This document shows, piece by piece, positions 24,129-38,200 of a DNA stretch of 64,000 nt. The first letter of the stretch is position 1; every line of letters begins with the position of its first letter. This DNA comes from Lycium barbarum (taxonomy: Eukaryota; Streptophyta; Magnoliopsida; Solanales; Solanaceae): positions 22,886,380-22,950,379 of the forward strand of contig NC_083344.1 in assembly GCF_019175385.1 (NCBI RefSeq). Reading direction: 5' to 3'. Below the pieces are notes generated by a model. It saw only the letters and a list, made by a program, of their open reading frames with translations. It had not been told where the DNA came from and searched no databases. The position numbers and the translations under genes were made by a program.

Positions 24129-27054
24129 TGTCACGACCCAGCCCCGTGGGCCGCGATTGGCACCCTACCTGGGTACCCAGACTGAATCGCGCATTCATTA
24201 TCAAATCCAAACTTATTTTAGAATTTTACGAAATCATATCAAACGTAATTTATATCAAAAATATGTCTTAAGCGGTCGCACCAAATCAAAATGCCATATC
24301 AAATACAAACTGAGCGGCGGAATAGACATCGCCGGTCAAAAGTGCAAACATAAGCATAAGGGCCATTTGGGGCCATCATAACAAACAGACCGCTTTAAGA
24401 CCAGGAATGAAATCAAACCAACATACACAGGACCCGTACCCCACATATATGACTACAGACCTCTACCAACTCAAAACAAAGACATATGGCGAGACAGGGC
24501 CCCGCCGTACCCAAATAGTCAAATGTACAGAATATATACAAAGCAAAAGGAGTCTGTACCAAAAGTGGACTCCGGATCAAAGAGGAGTACTCCGGAATAG
24601 CAAAGAGGGAAGCCTACTTTGGAGGATCACCAATGTCTGTACCTGCGGGCATAAAACGCAGCCCCCGAAGAAAGGGGGTCAGTACGAAATATGTACTGAG
24701 TATGTAAAGCACGGAGTACAGGAATATGGATCAAAACTGAAAGCAAATCAGATAACAAAATGGGATACAAATCGGTATGTCAAAATCCGTATCAAAATCA
24801 TATACGTATATATAATGCAAACGAAATCATGCAAACGCTTAGGAACGTGGTCGCCACTCCGACGCTGGCGCCACACACAGCATAACACCAGAAGGTTTCA
24901 AATCTCCGTACATCCCCGAACACAAACATAATCATAGGTGAGCGTATCACATCATGAGTCATATCACAGCATAACTCCAAATGGAACCCGGCCCTATGGC
25001 GAAGCCTCGGGAACCGTAACACAGCATACTGCCGAATTATTATAAGGCGCACGAATCATAACCGGCCCGGGAACCGGTGAATGAAGTCATAATAAGGCAC
25101 GAGCGGAGTCGTGAGCAAGCAAATGCAAATCATACTTCAAAATAGTCTTTCAAACCATAATAGTTTTACAAATCGTTGCATAGCACAAGATAAACGAATA
25201 CTTAGTCGATACAAAGATCCATTTCACAAAAGTTTCCAAAGTGGTACGTATGGCTCAAAACGTAACTTATCATATCATAATATTCCAAATATATCTCATA
25301 GGAGGGAGTTCCAAAATCGAAAGTATCATATCAAACTTTATTCACAAAGATAGCCCAATAAGGCAAATAGGGCGTATCGGGGTTAGCGGGCCCACCTCGA
25401 GTCAAATTGAGGTAGCGAACATATTTTCTAAACATTTATAGGCCAAAGGGTCATACATAATCATTTCTAAGTTACCCGACCACAGTTCGATAGGTTTCGG
25501 ACGAGTGGTGGCCTTCTAGCCAAAATAGAGCCCTTAGGCTTCAATTGAATTGAATGAATAGTAACTTTTCTGTGGATCGGGTTTCGAGGAGCAGGAATGC
25601 TCCGGAAGTTCTCATATTCGCCTATCATACTAAGATATGCCAAACGAAGGAGTGGGAAGCTTTACATACCTTACAGACGTCGTATGCTCTCCCAAAAGTC
25701 AAGTCCCGTTTGGCCCGAAATCTGCAAATGGTCAAAGTTACCAATTGAGACTCTTAGGCTTAAAAATGCCTTTAACTTCATTCTTGCCTACCGAAATTTC
25801 GGCAGCATTTCCCCTATAAATCTAACATCCCCGAGACTTAGCTCGGTCCAAAATATATCAACAACAACAGCCCACACATCATCGAACAACACAAGTAATA
25901 ATCAAACCACTCTAGCTTCAAAGTTCTACTTTATTACCTAAGTTGGCAACTTTCATTCAAACTTCCAAAACTTCAACTCTATATCTACATAATTGTATTC
26001 ATTTCCTCATTCAAACTTATACAATCACATCCCAAATACAATCCAAGCCATACACGAAATTGCCCCAAAATCCATTACTTTCCATAATTCTACAAAACAT
26101 CGAAAATTCACGACGAACATTCTAACTTGCGTTGTTTCATTCCGAATTCATTAATACCAACTATAACTCATATTTAAAGTCTTTAGCACCTTAAATATAC
26201 AATGATATACACAATTATACCAAAGGTATACACGTTCCGAAAATGTCCGAAATCATTTTCCAACGGCAATTTAATTCATCAATCAATCATTTACGACATA
26301 AAGATCACAACAACACATTATACAACTAAACAAGATCAATTCACACCACTTTCCTCTTCCTAGGCTCACGGCCAACATACAATATACACACACACCCACG
26401 GCTTTCTATATACACCAAAGGTACGGGATTCTCGTCTATTCCCAATCCTTAACATATCTATATCAATTCTACAAAATAAAAGTGTAAGAATTCTCACCTT
26501 TTCTTGAAACCCTGACTTGTCGCAAACGTAGTTCTTGTGCCAAACTAATTGTACCCCGTTGAAGAGGGTCTTGAGTACTTCACAACTCTGTAGAAATTAA
26601 GATTTTTGGATCAACAACAAAGCTTGGAAATTTTTCATTCTCTTTTTTTTTTTCACTTGGCCGAGAGCTCCTATTCTTGGTGTTCTTGAATTTTTATCTT
26701 GTTCTTGATAATTATCAAGTGTAACATGATATATATCCTTTTAAGAGTCATGTGCTATGCACATGACATCAAAATAATGGGTTTGGGCCATGGCTAAGGC
26801 CGGCCACCCTCCATTCTTTGGGCCTCAATTTTGTGTTGTATTTTCCTTGGCCCAATTCATAAAACATCCCGTTTTGTAATTCCCGAAACTAATTTCCGAA
26901 ATTCCAAATTTACCCTCGGCCTTTCCCGATGTCTTAACACTAAACATTCCATAACCAACATAGTCATATTCACCAAAATCAAAATATTTCTTTATAACAC
27001 ATAAATCGTAATTATTTCTCGATTTCCAATTATACGAAAACACGGGACATAACA
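24129..27054 (-). mobile_element. D 3' LTR (LTR Da), 2,926 bp
   Basis: TGTCACGACC to GGACATAACA. Nearly identical to the other two D LTRs. Includes the promoter-like block TTTATAGGGGAAATGCTGCC (minus strand, near 25,800-25,820) and the donor-like site at about 25,661-25,671. The 174-codon ORF near 24407 recurs in the central LTR only because the LTRs are alike. Confidence 0.93.
24643..24698 (-). other. Three-hairpin LTR module (Da)
   Basis: Sense strand: CAGTAC/GTACTG, CCCCC/GGGGG and CTGCG/CGCAG, all perfect. Confidence 0.75.
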
Positions 27055-27090
27055 TTCTCCCCCCCTTAAGAACATTCGTCCCCGAATGTT
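27055..27090 (-). other. Polypurine tract and inverted repeat, unit D1
   Basis: Seven-G run with AGAA next to the LTR (minus strand), then the perfect inverted repeat AACATTCG-TCCC-CGAATGTT at 27071-27090. Confidence 0.85.
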
Positions 27091-27171
27091 AGATTAGTGT
27101 TATGAGCGTAACGGGGGAGTCTCTCTCTAAACCTAGCACATATGATTTATTCGTCAATTAATGCAACAAAC

Positions 27172-28402
27172 TTAAAAGTTTAGATTACCTGTGAGCGTCG
27201 GAAACAAGTGGGGATATTTCTTCTTCATCTCGTCCTCCGCCTCCCAAGTCATCTCCTCCCGATTATTGTTGCGCCACAGGACTTTGACGGAGGGCACTTC
27301 TTTAGTGCGTAGTCTCCGCACCTGTCGATCCAGAATAGATACAGGCTGCTCGTCATAGGATAACTGCTCCGTCACCTGAATGTCATCAACTGATAATATC
27401 CTGGAAGGATCACCAATACATTTCCGCAACATAGACACATGAAACACCGGGTGTACGGCTTCCAAGTGGGATGGTAAGTCTAGCTCGTAGGCGACCTCGC
27501 CTATCTTTCGAACGATCTGATACGGCCCAATGTACCGGGGGCTCAACTTACCCTTTCTACCGAATCTCATGACACCCTTCATGGGCGACACCTTCAGGAA
27601 TACCCAGTCGCCAATCTGGAACTCTAACGGTCGACGTCGTCTATCTGCATAAGCTTTCTGTCGACTCTGAGCAGCCAATAATCGTTCTCGAATAAGCTTT
27701 ACCTTATCTACAGCTTCCTGGATCACATCTGGCCCAATCAGCTTAGTCTCGCCCACGTCAAACCAACCAATAGGAGATCTGCATTTCCTGCCATAAAGGG
27801 CCTCGTACGGAGCCATCTGGATGCTGGAGTGATAACTGTTATTATAGGCAAACTCAATAAGCGGCAAGTGATCATCCCAGCTGCCCCGAAAATCAATAAC
27901 GCCGGCCCGCAACATATCTTCGAGCGTCTGAATAGTGCGCTCGGCCTGTCCGTCGGACTGAGGGTGAAAAGCTGTACTGAGGCTCACCTGAGTCCCTAAT
28001 CCCTCTTGAAATGACCTCCAGAAATTAGCTGTAAACTGGGTACCTCGGTCAGTAATAATAGATATAGGGACTCCGTGAAGTCTGACTATCTCTCTGATAT
28101 ACAATCTGGCATAGTCCTCAGCCGAATAGGTAGTCCGAACCGGAAGGAAATGGGCTGATTTCGTCAGCCTGTCAACAATAACCCAGATAGAGTCATACCT
28201 GTGTGGAGTGCGCGGTAACCTGTAATAATCCACCGGGCTTCTGATGCTCGATCTTAACTTGCTGGCAGTTCGGGCACTGACTAACAAACTCAGCAATATC
28301 TTTCTTCATGCCGTCCCACCAATACAAACACCTGAGATCCCGATACATTTTAGTGGAACCAGGATGAACAGAATACCGTGCATTATGGGCCTCGCCCATA
28401 AT
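27172..28402 (-). pseudogene. Unit D1 integrase and chromodomain-like tail (lesioned)
   Basis: Integrase downstream of a premature stop. The N-terminal zinc site (H-x-C-P-N-C type) lies at about 28,260-28,390. Compared with D2, 56 bp are missing at the junction 28219/28220, which removes the first catalytic aspartate (M-D-F) and shifts the frame. The rest is open at 27172-28296: D-R-G-T-Q-F, Q-A-E-R glutamate, GPY motif, V-H-P-V-F-H-V-S, then a T-W-E-A-E-D chromodomain-like end closing in G-N-L-N-F. It would be inactive for strand transfer. Confidence 0.9.
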
Positions 28403-31400
28403 CTACCGCCGTAAGCCCGCAACGTCCGGTACACAGAATCTGCCGTCGTATAATAATACTCCGTCAGGCGAGATCTCAAACTGAGTCTTTGCTTTATTAA
28501 GGGCCACATCTCTGTACTGAATCAAAAGAGGATCCTCAAACTGGCGCTGCTTTACCTCCTGAATAATAGATGACTCAGCAACTGGACGAACAGAAATCCC
28601 AGAATCTCCAGAATCCGCCAAACGAACTCCGAGGCTGGCCAGCTGACGAATGTCACGAACCAAATCTTTCTTACCAGACGGTACATCAGCCAAGCTGCCC
28701 ATAGACTTGCGGCTAAGTGCATCCGCTACCACATTGGCTTTCCCCGGATGGTACAGAATATCAACGTCGTAATCCTTTAGTAGCTCAAGCCATCTCCGCT
28801 GCCGCAAATTTAGTTCCTTCTGCTTAAAAATATACTGGAGACTCTTATGGTCCGTATAGATATCAGCATGGACCCCATATAAATAATGCCGCCAAATCTT
28901 CAAAGCATGAATCACCGCGGCCAACTCAAGATCATGAGTGGGATAGTTCTTCTCGTGCGGTCTGAGCTGCCGGGAAGCATAGGCTATGACTCGACCGTGC
29001 TGCATCAATACACAACCTATCCCAATACCAGAGGCGTCACAATAGACAACATACCCGTCAGATCCCTCTGGAAGAGCCAAAACTGGTGTTGTAATCAATC
29101 TCTCCTTCAGCACCTGAAAGTTGCGCTCGCAGGCATCTGCCCACTGGAATTTTGCTGCTTTCTGAGTAAGCCTCGTCAGTGGTGCTGCAATAGAAGAAAA
29201 ATCCTCTACAAACCTGCGATAATACCCAGCCAATCCCAGAAAACTACGCACCTCTGTCGGTGTAGTAGGCCTGGGCCAATTCTGCACAGCCTCAATCTTC
29301 TGCGTGTCGACCCGAATACCGTCTGCGCCGACAATATGGCCCAAAAATGCCACAGAAGTCAACCAGAACTCACACTTAGAGAATTTAGCATATAACATCT
29401 GCTGACGGAGAATGCCAAGTACCGTCCTCAAATGATCTGAATGCTCCTCGGCTGATCGCGAGTAAATCAAGATATCATCAATAAACACAATAACAAACAT
29501 ATCCAGAAAAGGCCGAAATACCCGGTTCATCAGATCCATAAATACTGCTGGAGCATTAGTCAGCCCGAAAGACATAACTCTGAACTCATAATGCCCGTAT
29601 CGGGTCCTGAAAGCAGTCTTCGGGATATCTGACTCCCGTACTCGCACCTGATGATAACCTGAGCGCAGATCTATCTTTGAAAAATGTCTAGCACCCTGCA
29701 GCTGATCAAACAAATCATCAATCCGGGGGAGGGGATATTTATTCTTAATAGTCACCTTATTTAGCTGCCGGTAGTCGATACACATCCGCAACGACCCATC
29801 TTTCTTTCTGACAAACAATACCGGCGCTCCCCAGGGTGATGTGCTGGGTCTGATAAAACCCTTATCCAACAAATCTTTCAGCTGCTCCTTCAACTCTTTC
29901 AACTCAGCCGGTGCCATCCTGTACGGAGGAATAGATATAGGTTGCGTATCCGGCACCAACTCTATAGTGAAATCAATCTCCCGCTCAGGCGGAAGGCCAG
30001 GAAGCTCGTCAGGAAATACATCTGGAAACTCACTGACGACCGGAACAGACTGAAGGGTAGGTACCTCCGCGGCAGTATCGTGCACACGAACCAAATGATA
30101 GATATACCCCTTCTGGATCATCTTCTTAGCCTTGAGGTATGAAATAAACTTACCCCTCGGCGATGCTGTAGATCCGAACCACTCTATGACTGGTTCCCCT
30201 GGAAACTGAAAACGGACTACCTTTTGCTGGCAGTCGACATTAGCATAACAGGAAGACAACCAGTCCATACCCATAATAACGTCAAACTCAAGCATGTCTA
30301 ACTCTATCAAATCAGCCTTAGTGCTACGATCATAAATGGTCACAGAACAATCCCTATAGATCTGTCTCGCTACAATAAAATCCCCAACTGGCGTAGCTAC
30401 CTCAAATGGCTCTATAGGCTCAGACACTATCCCAATCTTACTAGCAACGAGCGGGGAAATATATGATAAGGTAGAGCCAGGGTCAATCAATGCATATACA
30501 GATCTGGAGAAAACCAGTAATGTACCTGTGACGACGTTTGGCGAAGCCTCCTGATCCTGGCGGCTGGCCAAAGCATATATGCGGTTCGAAGGACCGCTAG
30601 AACCTGAAGCGCCACCGCGGCCTCGACCGCGTCCTGCCGGTACTGGCATACCTCGCCCTCCAGGGCGTGCAACAAATGGAACAGATGAAGAACCGGCGGA
30701 TGACCCTGTCTGCTGAGCAGCACTACCAGAACCGCTAGCCAAAGGACAGTCTCTCATAAAGTGGCCCTGACCACCACACGAAAAGCAAGCTCCAGTCGCT
30801 CGGTAACACTCCCCGGAATGAGACTTCCCGCAATGAGGACAACGGGGCCTGGGTGGTCTGGCCTGGCTGGGGCCCCTGGATACCTGCGAACCTGCCACTC
30901 TGGAGCTCTGACCGGCCCCAGACGGTCCCGTACTATCGAATCTCCGGCTGCCTGACTGAGTACTCCGGCCGGAGGGGGGAAAAGGTCTATCTGACTGTTG
31001 CGGCTGAGGCTGTCCGCCTCGGGAATCTCCAGAATAACCTGCGGACCTAGCCCTCTTGGGCAGCCTCCTATCTCGATCTCTGCCAGAAGGATCAGACCTG
31101 CGACGGTCCTCCATACCCATCGCATAGGCCTGAAGTCGGGCAATGTCCATGTCTGCCTGCAATGACACTGCCATACAGCTATCAACCAAATACCGGTCCA
31201 ATCCCATAACATATCTGTGCATCCGATCGGACATATCTGCTACCACGGCCGGTGCATATCGGGCCAGAGAATCAAACTCAAGGTTATACTCGCGAACACT
31301 CTGACCCCTCTGCTGCAGACGTAAGAATCGATCAGCCCGTGCCCGCCTTAACTCTGGGGGCAAAATGTGGCGGGTGAATGCTGTCACAAACTGATCCCAA

Positions 31401-31957
31401 GTGGCTGGAGGGGCACCCTCTCCTCTAGATAGCTCCCAAGTCTCGTACCAGTGTGTAGCCACATCTCGAAGCCTGTGCGAAGCCAGCTCAACCGACTCGG
31501 TCTCTGAAGCCCTGACCAAGTCCAGTGAGTGTCGCATCCCCCGAATAAAATCATGGGGGTCCTCATCGGGCTTAGACCCGAAGAACTCTGGAGGGCCACA
31601 TAACAGAAACTCCCGAACTCTCAGGCTGTCCCACCTGTCATCGTCATCATCGTCCCTCCGCCCGCGTCTGCGAGCCTGTCCTGCTACCAGTGTAGTCAAC
31701 AGCTGTACAGCCTCCCTCACGGTCCGATCCTCCGCCCCTGGCTGAGGAGCTGGAGTCCCAGGAGCGGGTACACGGACCTCTGGAGCTGCTGAAGGTCTTG
31801 CTCCAGGCTGTACTAGTGGGGGTGTAGCAGACCCCTCCGAATGAGGCACAACCTCGGGCAAATCATAGACACGAGCCCGTGTAGCGCGCTGTACCTGACT
31901 AGTCTCTCCCATCCTCGCTTTGCCCTTCTGGGCCGCCGTTGCCTTCTTCGGAGGCAT
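28403..31957 (-). pseudogene. Unit D1 gag-PR-RT-RNaseH frame, ends at premature stop
   Basis: The longest coding frame in the window. Start at 31957 (M-P-P-K-K), with acceptor-like TTTGCAG two bases upstream; an in-frame AUG four codons earlier is less likely. Counting from that earlier AUG: gag with a run of six aspartates near residue 105, capsid domain about 115-290, zinc knuckle C-F-S-C...H...C near 400, protease D-P-G-S-T with Asp at 496, RT F-I-D-D with the aspartate pair at 831-832, RNase H with Y-C-D-A-S and T-D-H. It ends at 28403-28405, where CAG has become TAG at the RNase H/integrase junction. PR, RT and RNase H look intact. Confidence 0.92.
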
Positions 31958-32065
31958 CACTGCAAACACAATAGCGAGTCAGATCAAAATCACCCTAACA
32001 GCACAGCTCTATCGCACGATCTAAGATTCCAAAGAAAGTAACATCCTAAATGCCCTGTAGCTTCC

Positions 32066-32101
32066 TGTTTATAGATGTGGTGCACAACACATCGATAAAC
32101 A
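32066..32101 (-). other. Leader hairpin, unit D1
   Basis: TGTTTAT/ATAAACA outer stem and TGTG/CACA inner stem, with GTGCAC in the loop. Confidence 0.5.
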
Positions 32102-32144
32102 AGACTCTACGAGACACGGCCTGTAGACATTCCGAGGACAAACT

Positions 32145-32156
32145 GCTCTGATACCA
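32145..32156 (-). other. Primer-binding site, unit D1
   Basis: Minus-strand TGGTATCAGAGC next to the central LTR. Confidence 0.92.
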
Positions 32157-32160
32157 CTTT

Positions 32161-35084
32161 TGTCACGACCCAGCCCCGTTGGCCACTATTGGCACCCTAC
32201 CTGGGTACCCAGACCGAATCGCGCATTCATTATCAAATCCAAACTTATTTCAGAATTTTACGAAATCATATCAAACGTAATTTATATCAAAAATATGTCT
32301 TAAGCGGTCGCACCAAATCAAAATGCCATATCAAATACAAACTGAGCGGCGGAATAGACATCGCCGGTCAAAAGTGCAAACATAAGCATAAGGGCCATTT
32401 GGGGCCACCATAACAAACAGACCGCTTTAAGACCAGGAATGAAATCAAACCAACATACACAGGACCCGTACCCCACATATATGACTACAGGCCTCTACGA
32501 ACTCAAAACAAAGACATATGGCGAGACAGGGCCCCGCCGTACCCAAATAGTCAAATGTACAGAATATATACAAAGCAAAAGGAGTCTGTACCAAAAGTGG
32601 ACTCCGGATCAAAGAGGAGTACTCCGGAATAGCAAAGAGGGAAGCCTACTGTGGAGGATCACCAATGTCTGTACCTGCGGGCATAAAACGCAGCCCCCGA
32701 AGAAAGGGGGTCAGTACGAAATATGTACTGAGTATGTAAAGCACGGAGTACAGAAATATGGATCAAAACTGAAAGCAAATCAGATAACTAAATGGGATAA
32801 AAATCGGTATGTCAAAATCCGTATCAAAATCATATACGTATATATAATGCAAACGAAATCATGCAAACGCTTAGGAACGTGGTCGCCACTCCGACGCTGG
32901 CGCCACACACAGCATAACACCAGAAGGTTTCAAATCTCCGTACATCCCCGAACACAAACATAATCATAGGTGAACATATCGCATCACGAGCCATATCACA
33001 GCATAACTCCAAACGGAACCCGGCCCTATGGCGAAGCCTCGGGAACCGTAACACAGCATACGGCCGAATTATTATAAGGCGCACGAATCATAACCGGCCC
33101 GGGAACCGGTGAACGAAGTCATAATAAGGCACGAGCGGAGTCGTGAGCAAGCAAATGCAAATCATACTTCAAAATAGTCTTTCAAACCATAATAGTTTTA
33201 CAAATCGTTGCATAGCACAAGATAAGCGAATACTTAGTCGATACAAAGATCCGTTTCACAAAAGTTTCCAAAGTGGTACGTATGGCTCAAAACGTAACTT
33301 ATCATATCATAATATTCCAAATATATCTCATAGGAGGGAGTTCCAAAATCAAAAGTATCATATCAAACTTTATTCACAAAGATAGCCCGATAAGGCAAAT
33401 AGGGCGTATCGGGGTTAGCGGGCCCACCTCGAGTCAAATTGAGGTGGCGAACATATTTTCTGAACATTTATAGGCCAAAGGGTCATACATAATCATTTCT
33501 AAGTTACCCGACCACAGTTCGATAGGTTTCGGACGAGTGGTGGCATTCTAGCCAAAATCGAGCCCTTAGGCTTCAATTGAATTGAATGAATAGTAACTTT
33601 TCTGTGGATCGGGTTTCGAGGAGCAGGAATGCTCCGGAGGTTCTCATATTCGCCTATCATACTAAGATATGCCAGACGAAGGAGTGGGAAGCTTTACATA
33701 CCTTACAGACGTCGTATGCTCTCCCAAAAGTCAAGTCCCGTTTCGCCTGAAATCTGCAAATGGTCAAAGTTACCAATTGAGACTCTTAGGCTTAAAAATG
33801 CCTTTAACTTCATTCTTGGCTACCGAAATTTCGGCAGCATTTCCCCTATAAATCTAACATCCCCGAGACTTAGCTCGGTCCAAAATATATCAACAACAAC
33901 AGCCCACACATCATCGAACAACACAAGTAATAATCAAACCACTCTAGCTTCAAAGTTCTACTTTATTACCTAAGTTGGCAACTTTCATTCAAACTTCCAA
34001 AACTTCAACTCTATATCTACATAATTGTATTCATTTCCTCATTCAAACTTATACAATCACATCCCAAATACAATCCAAGCCATACACGAAATTGCCCCAA
34101 AATCCATTACTTTCCATAATTCTTCAAAACATCAAAATTCACGACGAACATTTTAACTTGCGTCGTTTCATTCCGAATTCATTAATACCAACTATAACTC
34201 ATATTTAAAGTCTTTAGCACCCTAAATATACAATGATATACACAATTATACCAAAGGTATACACTTTCCGAAAATGTCCGAAATCATTTTCCAACGCCAA
34301 TTTAATTCATCAATCAATCATTTACGACATACAGATCACAACAACACATTATACAACTAAACAAGATCAATTCACACCATTTTCCTCTTCCTAGGCTCAC
34401 GGCCAACATACAATATACACACACACCCACGGCTTTCTATATACACCAAAGTTACGGGATTCTCGTCTATTCCCAATCCTTAACATATCTATATCAATTC
34501 TACAACATAAAAGTGTAAGAATTCTCACCTTTTCTTGAAACCCCGACTTGTCGCAAACGTAGTTCTTGTGCCAAACTAATTGTACCCCGTTGAAGAGGGT
34601 CTTGAGTACTTCACAACTCTGTAGAAATTAAGATTTTTGGATCAACAACAAAGCTTGGAAATTTTTCTTTCTCTTTTTTTTTTCACTTGGCCGAGAGCTC
34701 CTATTCTTGGTGTTCTTGAATTTTTATCTTGTTCTTGATAATTATCAAGTGTAACATGATATATATCCTTTTAAGAGTCATGTGCTATGCACATGACATC
34801 AAAATAATGGGTTTGGGCCATGGCTAAGGCCGGCCACCCTCCATTCTTTGGGCCTCAATTTTGTGTTGTATTTTCCTTGGTCCAATTCATAAAACATCCC
34901 GTTTTGTAATTCCCGAAACTAATTTCCAAAATTCCAAATTTACCCTCGGCCTTTCCCGATGTCTTAACACTAAAGATTCCATAACCAACATAGTCATATT
35001 CACCAAAATCAAAATATTTCTTTATAACACATAAATCGTAATTATTTCTCGATTTCCAATTATACGAAAACACGGGACATAACA
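32161..35084 (-). mobile_element. D central LTR (LTR Db), 2,924 bp
   Basis: Shared as 5' LTR of D1 and 3' LTR of D2. The flanks are element-internal (primer site left, polypurine tract right), so it has no target duplication of its own. Confidence 0.93.
32675..32730 (-). other. Three-hairpin LTR module (Db)
   Basis: Same three perfect stems as in Da. Confidence 0.75.
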
Positions 35085-35120
35085 TTCTCCCCCCTTTAAG
35101 AACATTCGTCCCCGAATGTT
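35085..35120 (-). other. Polypurine tract and inverted repeat, unit D2
   Basis: Six-G run with AGAA (minus strand) and the perfect inverted repeat AACATTCG/CGAATGTT at 35101-35120. Confidence 0.85.
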
Positions 35121-35201
35121 AGATTAGTCTTATGAGCGTAACGGGGGAGTCTCTCTCTAAAACTAGCACATATGATTTATTCGTCAATTAATGCAACAAA
35201 C

Positions 35202-38200
35202 TTAAAAGTTTAGATTACCTGTGAGCGTCGGAAACAAGTGGGGATATTTCTTCTTCATCTCGTCCTCCGCCTCCCAAGTCATCTCCTCCCGATTATTGTT
35301 GCGCCACAGGACTTTGACGGAGGGCACTTCTTTAGTGCGTAGTCTCCGCACCTGTCGATCCAGAATAGATACAGGCTGCTCGTCATAGGATAACTGCTCT
35401 GTCACCAGAATGTCATCAACTGATAATATCCTGGAAGGATCACCAATACATTTCCGCAACATAGACACATGAAACACCGGGTGTACGGCTTCCAAGTCGG
35501 ATGGTAAGTCTAGCTCGTAGGCGACCTCGCCTATCTTTCGAACGATCTGATACGGCCCAATGTACCGGGGGCTCAACTTACCCTTTCTACCGAATCTCAT
35601 GACACCCTTCATGGGCGACACCTTCAGGAATACCCAGTCGCCAATCTGGAACTCTAACGGTCGACGTCGTCTATCTGCATAAGCTTTCTGTCGACTCTGA
35701 GCAGCCAATAATCGTTCTCGAATAAGCTTTACCTTATCTACAGCTTCCTGGATCACATCTGGCCCAATCAGCTTAGTCTCGCCCACGTCAAACCAACCAA
35801 TAGGAGATCTGCATTTCCTGCCATAAAGGGCCTCGTACCGAGCCATCTGGACGCTGGAGTGATAACTGTTATTATAGGCAACTCAATAAGCGGCAAGTGA
35901 TCATCCCAGCTGCCCCGAAAATCAATAACACAGGCCCGCAACATATCTTCGAGCGTCTGAATAGTGCGCTCGGCCTGTCCGTCGGACTGAGGGTGAAAAG
36001 CTGTACTGAGGCTCACCTGAGTCCCTAATCCCTCCTGAAATGACCTCCAGAAATTAGTTGTAAACTGGGTACCTCGGTCAGTAATAATAGATATAGGGAC
36101 TCCGTGAAGTCTGACTATCTCTCTGATATACAATCTGGCATAGTCCTCAGCCGAATAGGTAGTCCGAACCGGAAGGAAATGGGCTGATTTCGTCAGCCTG
36201 TCAACAATAACCCAGATAGAGTCGTACCTATGTGGAGTGCGCGGTAACCCAACAATGAAATCCATATTAATCATCTCCCATTTCCAGGCTGGAATCTCCA
36301 TCTCCTGTAATAATCCACCGGGCTTCTGATGCTCGATCTTAACTTGCTGGCAGTTCGGGCACTGACTAACAAACTCAGCAATATCTTTCTTCATGCCGTC
36401 CCACCAATACAAACACCTGAGATCCCGATACATTTTAGTGGAACCAGGATGAACAGAAGTCAACCAGAACTCACACTTAGAGAATTTAGCATATAACTTC
36501 TGCTGACGGAGAATGCCAAGTACCGTCCTCAAATGATCTGAATGCTCCTCGGCTGATCGCGAGTAAATCAAGATATCATCAATAAACACAATAACAAACA
36601 TATCCAGAAAAGGCCGAAATACCCGGTTCATCAGATCCATAAATACTGTTGGAGCATTAGTCAGCCCGAAAGACATAACTCTGAACTCATAATGCCCGTA
36701 TCGGGTCCTGAAAGCAGTCTTCGGGATATCTGACTCCCGTACTCGCACCTGATGATAACCTGAGCGCAGATCTATCTTTGAAAAATGTCTAGCACCCTGC
36801 AGCTGATCAAACAAATCATCAATCCGGGGGAGGGGATATTTATTCTTAATAGTCACCTTATTTAGCTGCCGGTAGTCGATACACATCCGCAACGACCCAT
36901 CTTTCTTTCTGACAAACAATACCGGCGTTCCCCAGGGTGATGTGCTGGGTCTGATAAAACCCTTATCCAACAAATCTTTCAGCTGCTCCTTCAACTCTTT
37001 CAACTCAGCCGGTGCCATCCTGTACGGAGGAATAGATATAGGCTGCGTATCCGGCACTAACTCTATAGTGAAATCAATCTCCCGCTCAGGCGGAAGGCCA
37101 GGAAGCTCGTCAGGAAATACATCTGGAAACTCACTGACGACCGGAACAGACTGAAGGGTAGGTACCTCCGCGGCAGTATCGTGCACACGAACCAAATGAT
37201 AGATATACCCCTTCTGGATCATCTTCTTAGCCTTGAGGTATGAAATAAACTTACCCCTCGGCGATGCTGTAGATCCGAACCACTCTATGACTGGTTCCCC
37301 TGGAAACTGAAAACGGACTACCTTTTGCTGGCAGTCGACATTAGCATAACAGGAAGACAACCAGTCCATACCCATAATAACGTCAAACTCAAGCATGTCT
37401 AACTCTATCAAATCAGCCTTAGTGCTACGATCATAAATGGTCACAGAACAATCCCTATAGATCTGTCTCGCTACAATAAAATCCCCAACTGGCGTAGCTA
37501 CCTCAAATGGCTCTATAGGCTCAGACACTATCCCAATCTTACTAGCAACGAGCGGGGAAATATATGATAAGGTAGAGCCAGGGTAAATCAATGCATATAC
37601 AGATCTGGAGAAAACCAGTAATGTACCTGTGACGACGTTTGGCGAAGCCTCCTGATCCTGGCGGCTGGCCAAAGCATATATGCGGTTCGAGGGACCGCTA
37701 GAACCTGAAGCGCCACCGCGGCCTCGACCGCCTCCTGCCGGTACTGGCATACCTCGCCCTCCAGGGCGTGCAACAAATGGAACAGATGAAGAACCGGCGG
37801 CTGACCCTGTCTGCTGAGCAGCACTACCAGAACCGCTAGCCAAAGGACAGTCTCTCATAAAGTGGCCCTGACCACCACACGAAAAGCAAGCTCTAGTCGC
37901 TCGGTAACACTCCCCGAGATGAGACTTCCCGCAATGCGGACAACGGGGCCTGGGTGGTCTGGCCTGGCTGGGGCCCCTGGATACTTGCGAACCTGCCACT
38001 CTGGAGCTCTGACCGGCCCCAGACGGTCCCGTACTATCGAATCTCCGGCTGCCTGACTGAGTACTCCGGCCGGAGGGGGGAAAAGGTCTATCTGACTGCT
38101 GCTGCTGAGGCTGTCCGCCTCGGGAATCTCCAGAATAACCTGCGGACCTAGCCCTCTTGGGCGGCCTCCTATCTCGATCTATGCCAGAAGGATCAGACCT

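Noticed and set aside
24407..24931. 174-codon ORF, repeated at 32439-32963
   Set aside because: Lies within D LTRs and recurs only because the LTRs are near-identical; the Dc copy is not open over the same length, and no domain is visible.
28886..29395. 169-codon plus-strand ORF across pol of D1
   Set aside because: Shadow of the minus-strand RT/RNase H frame; no recognisable domain.
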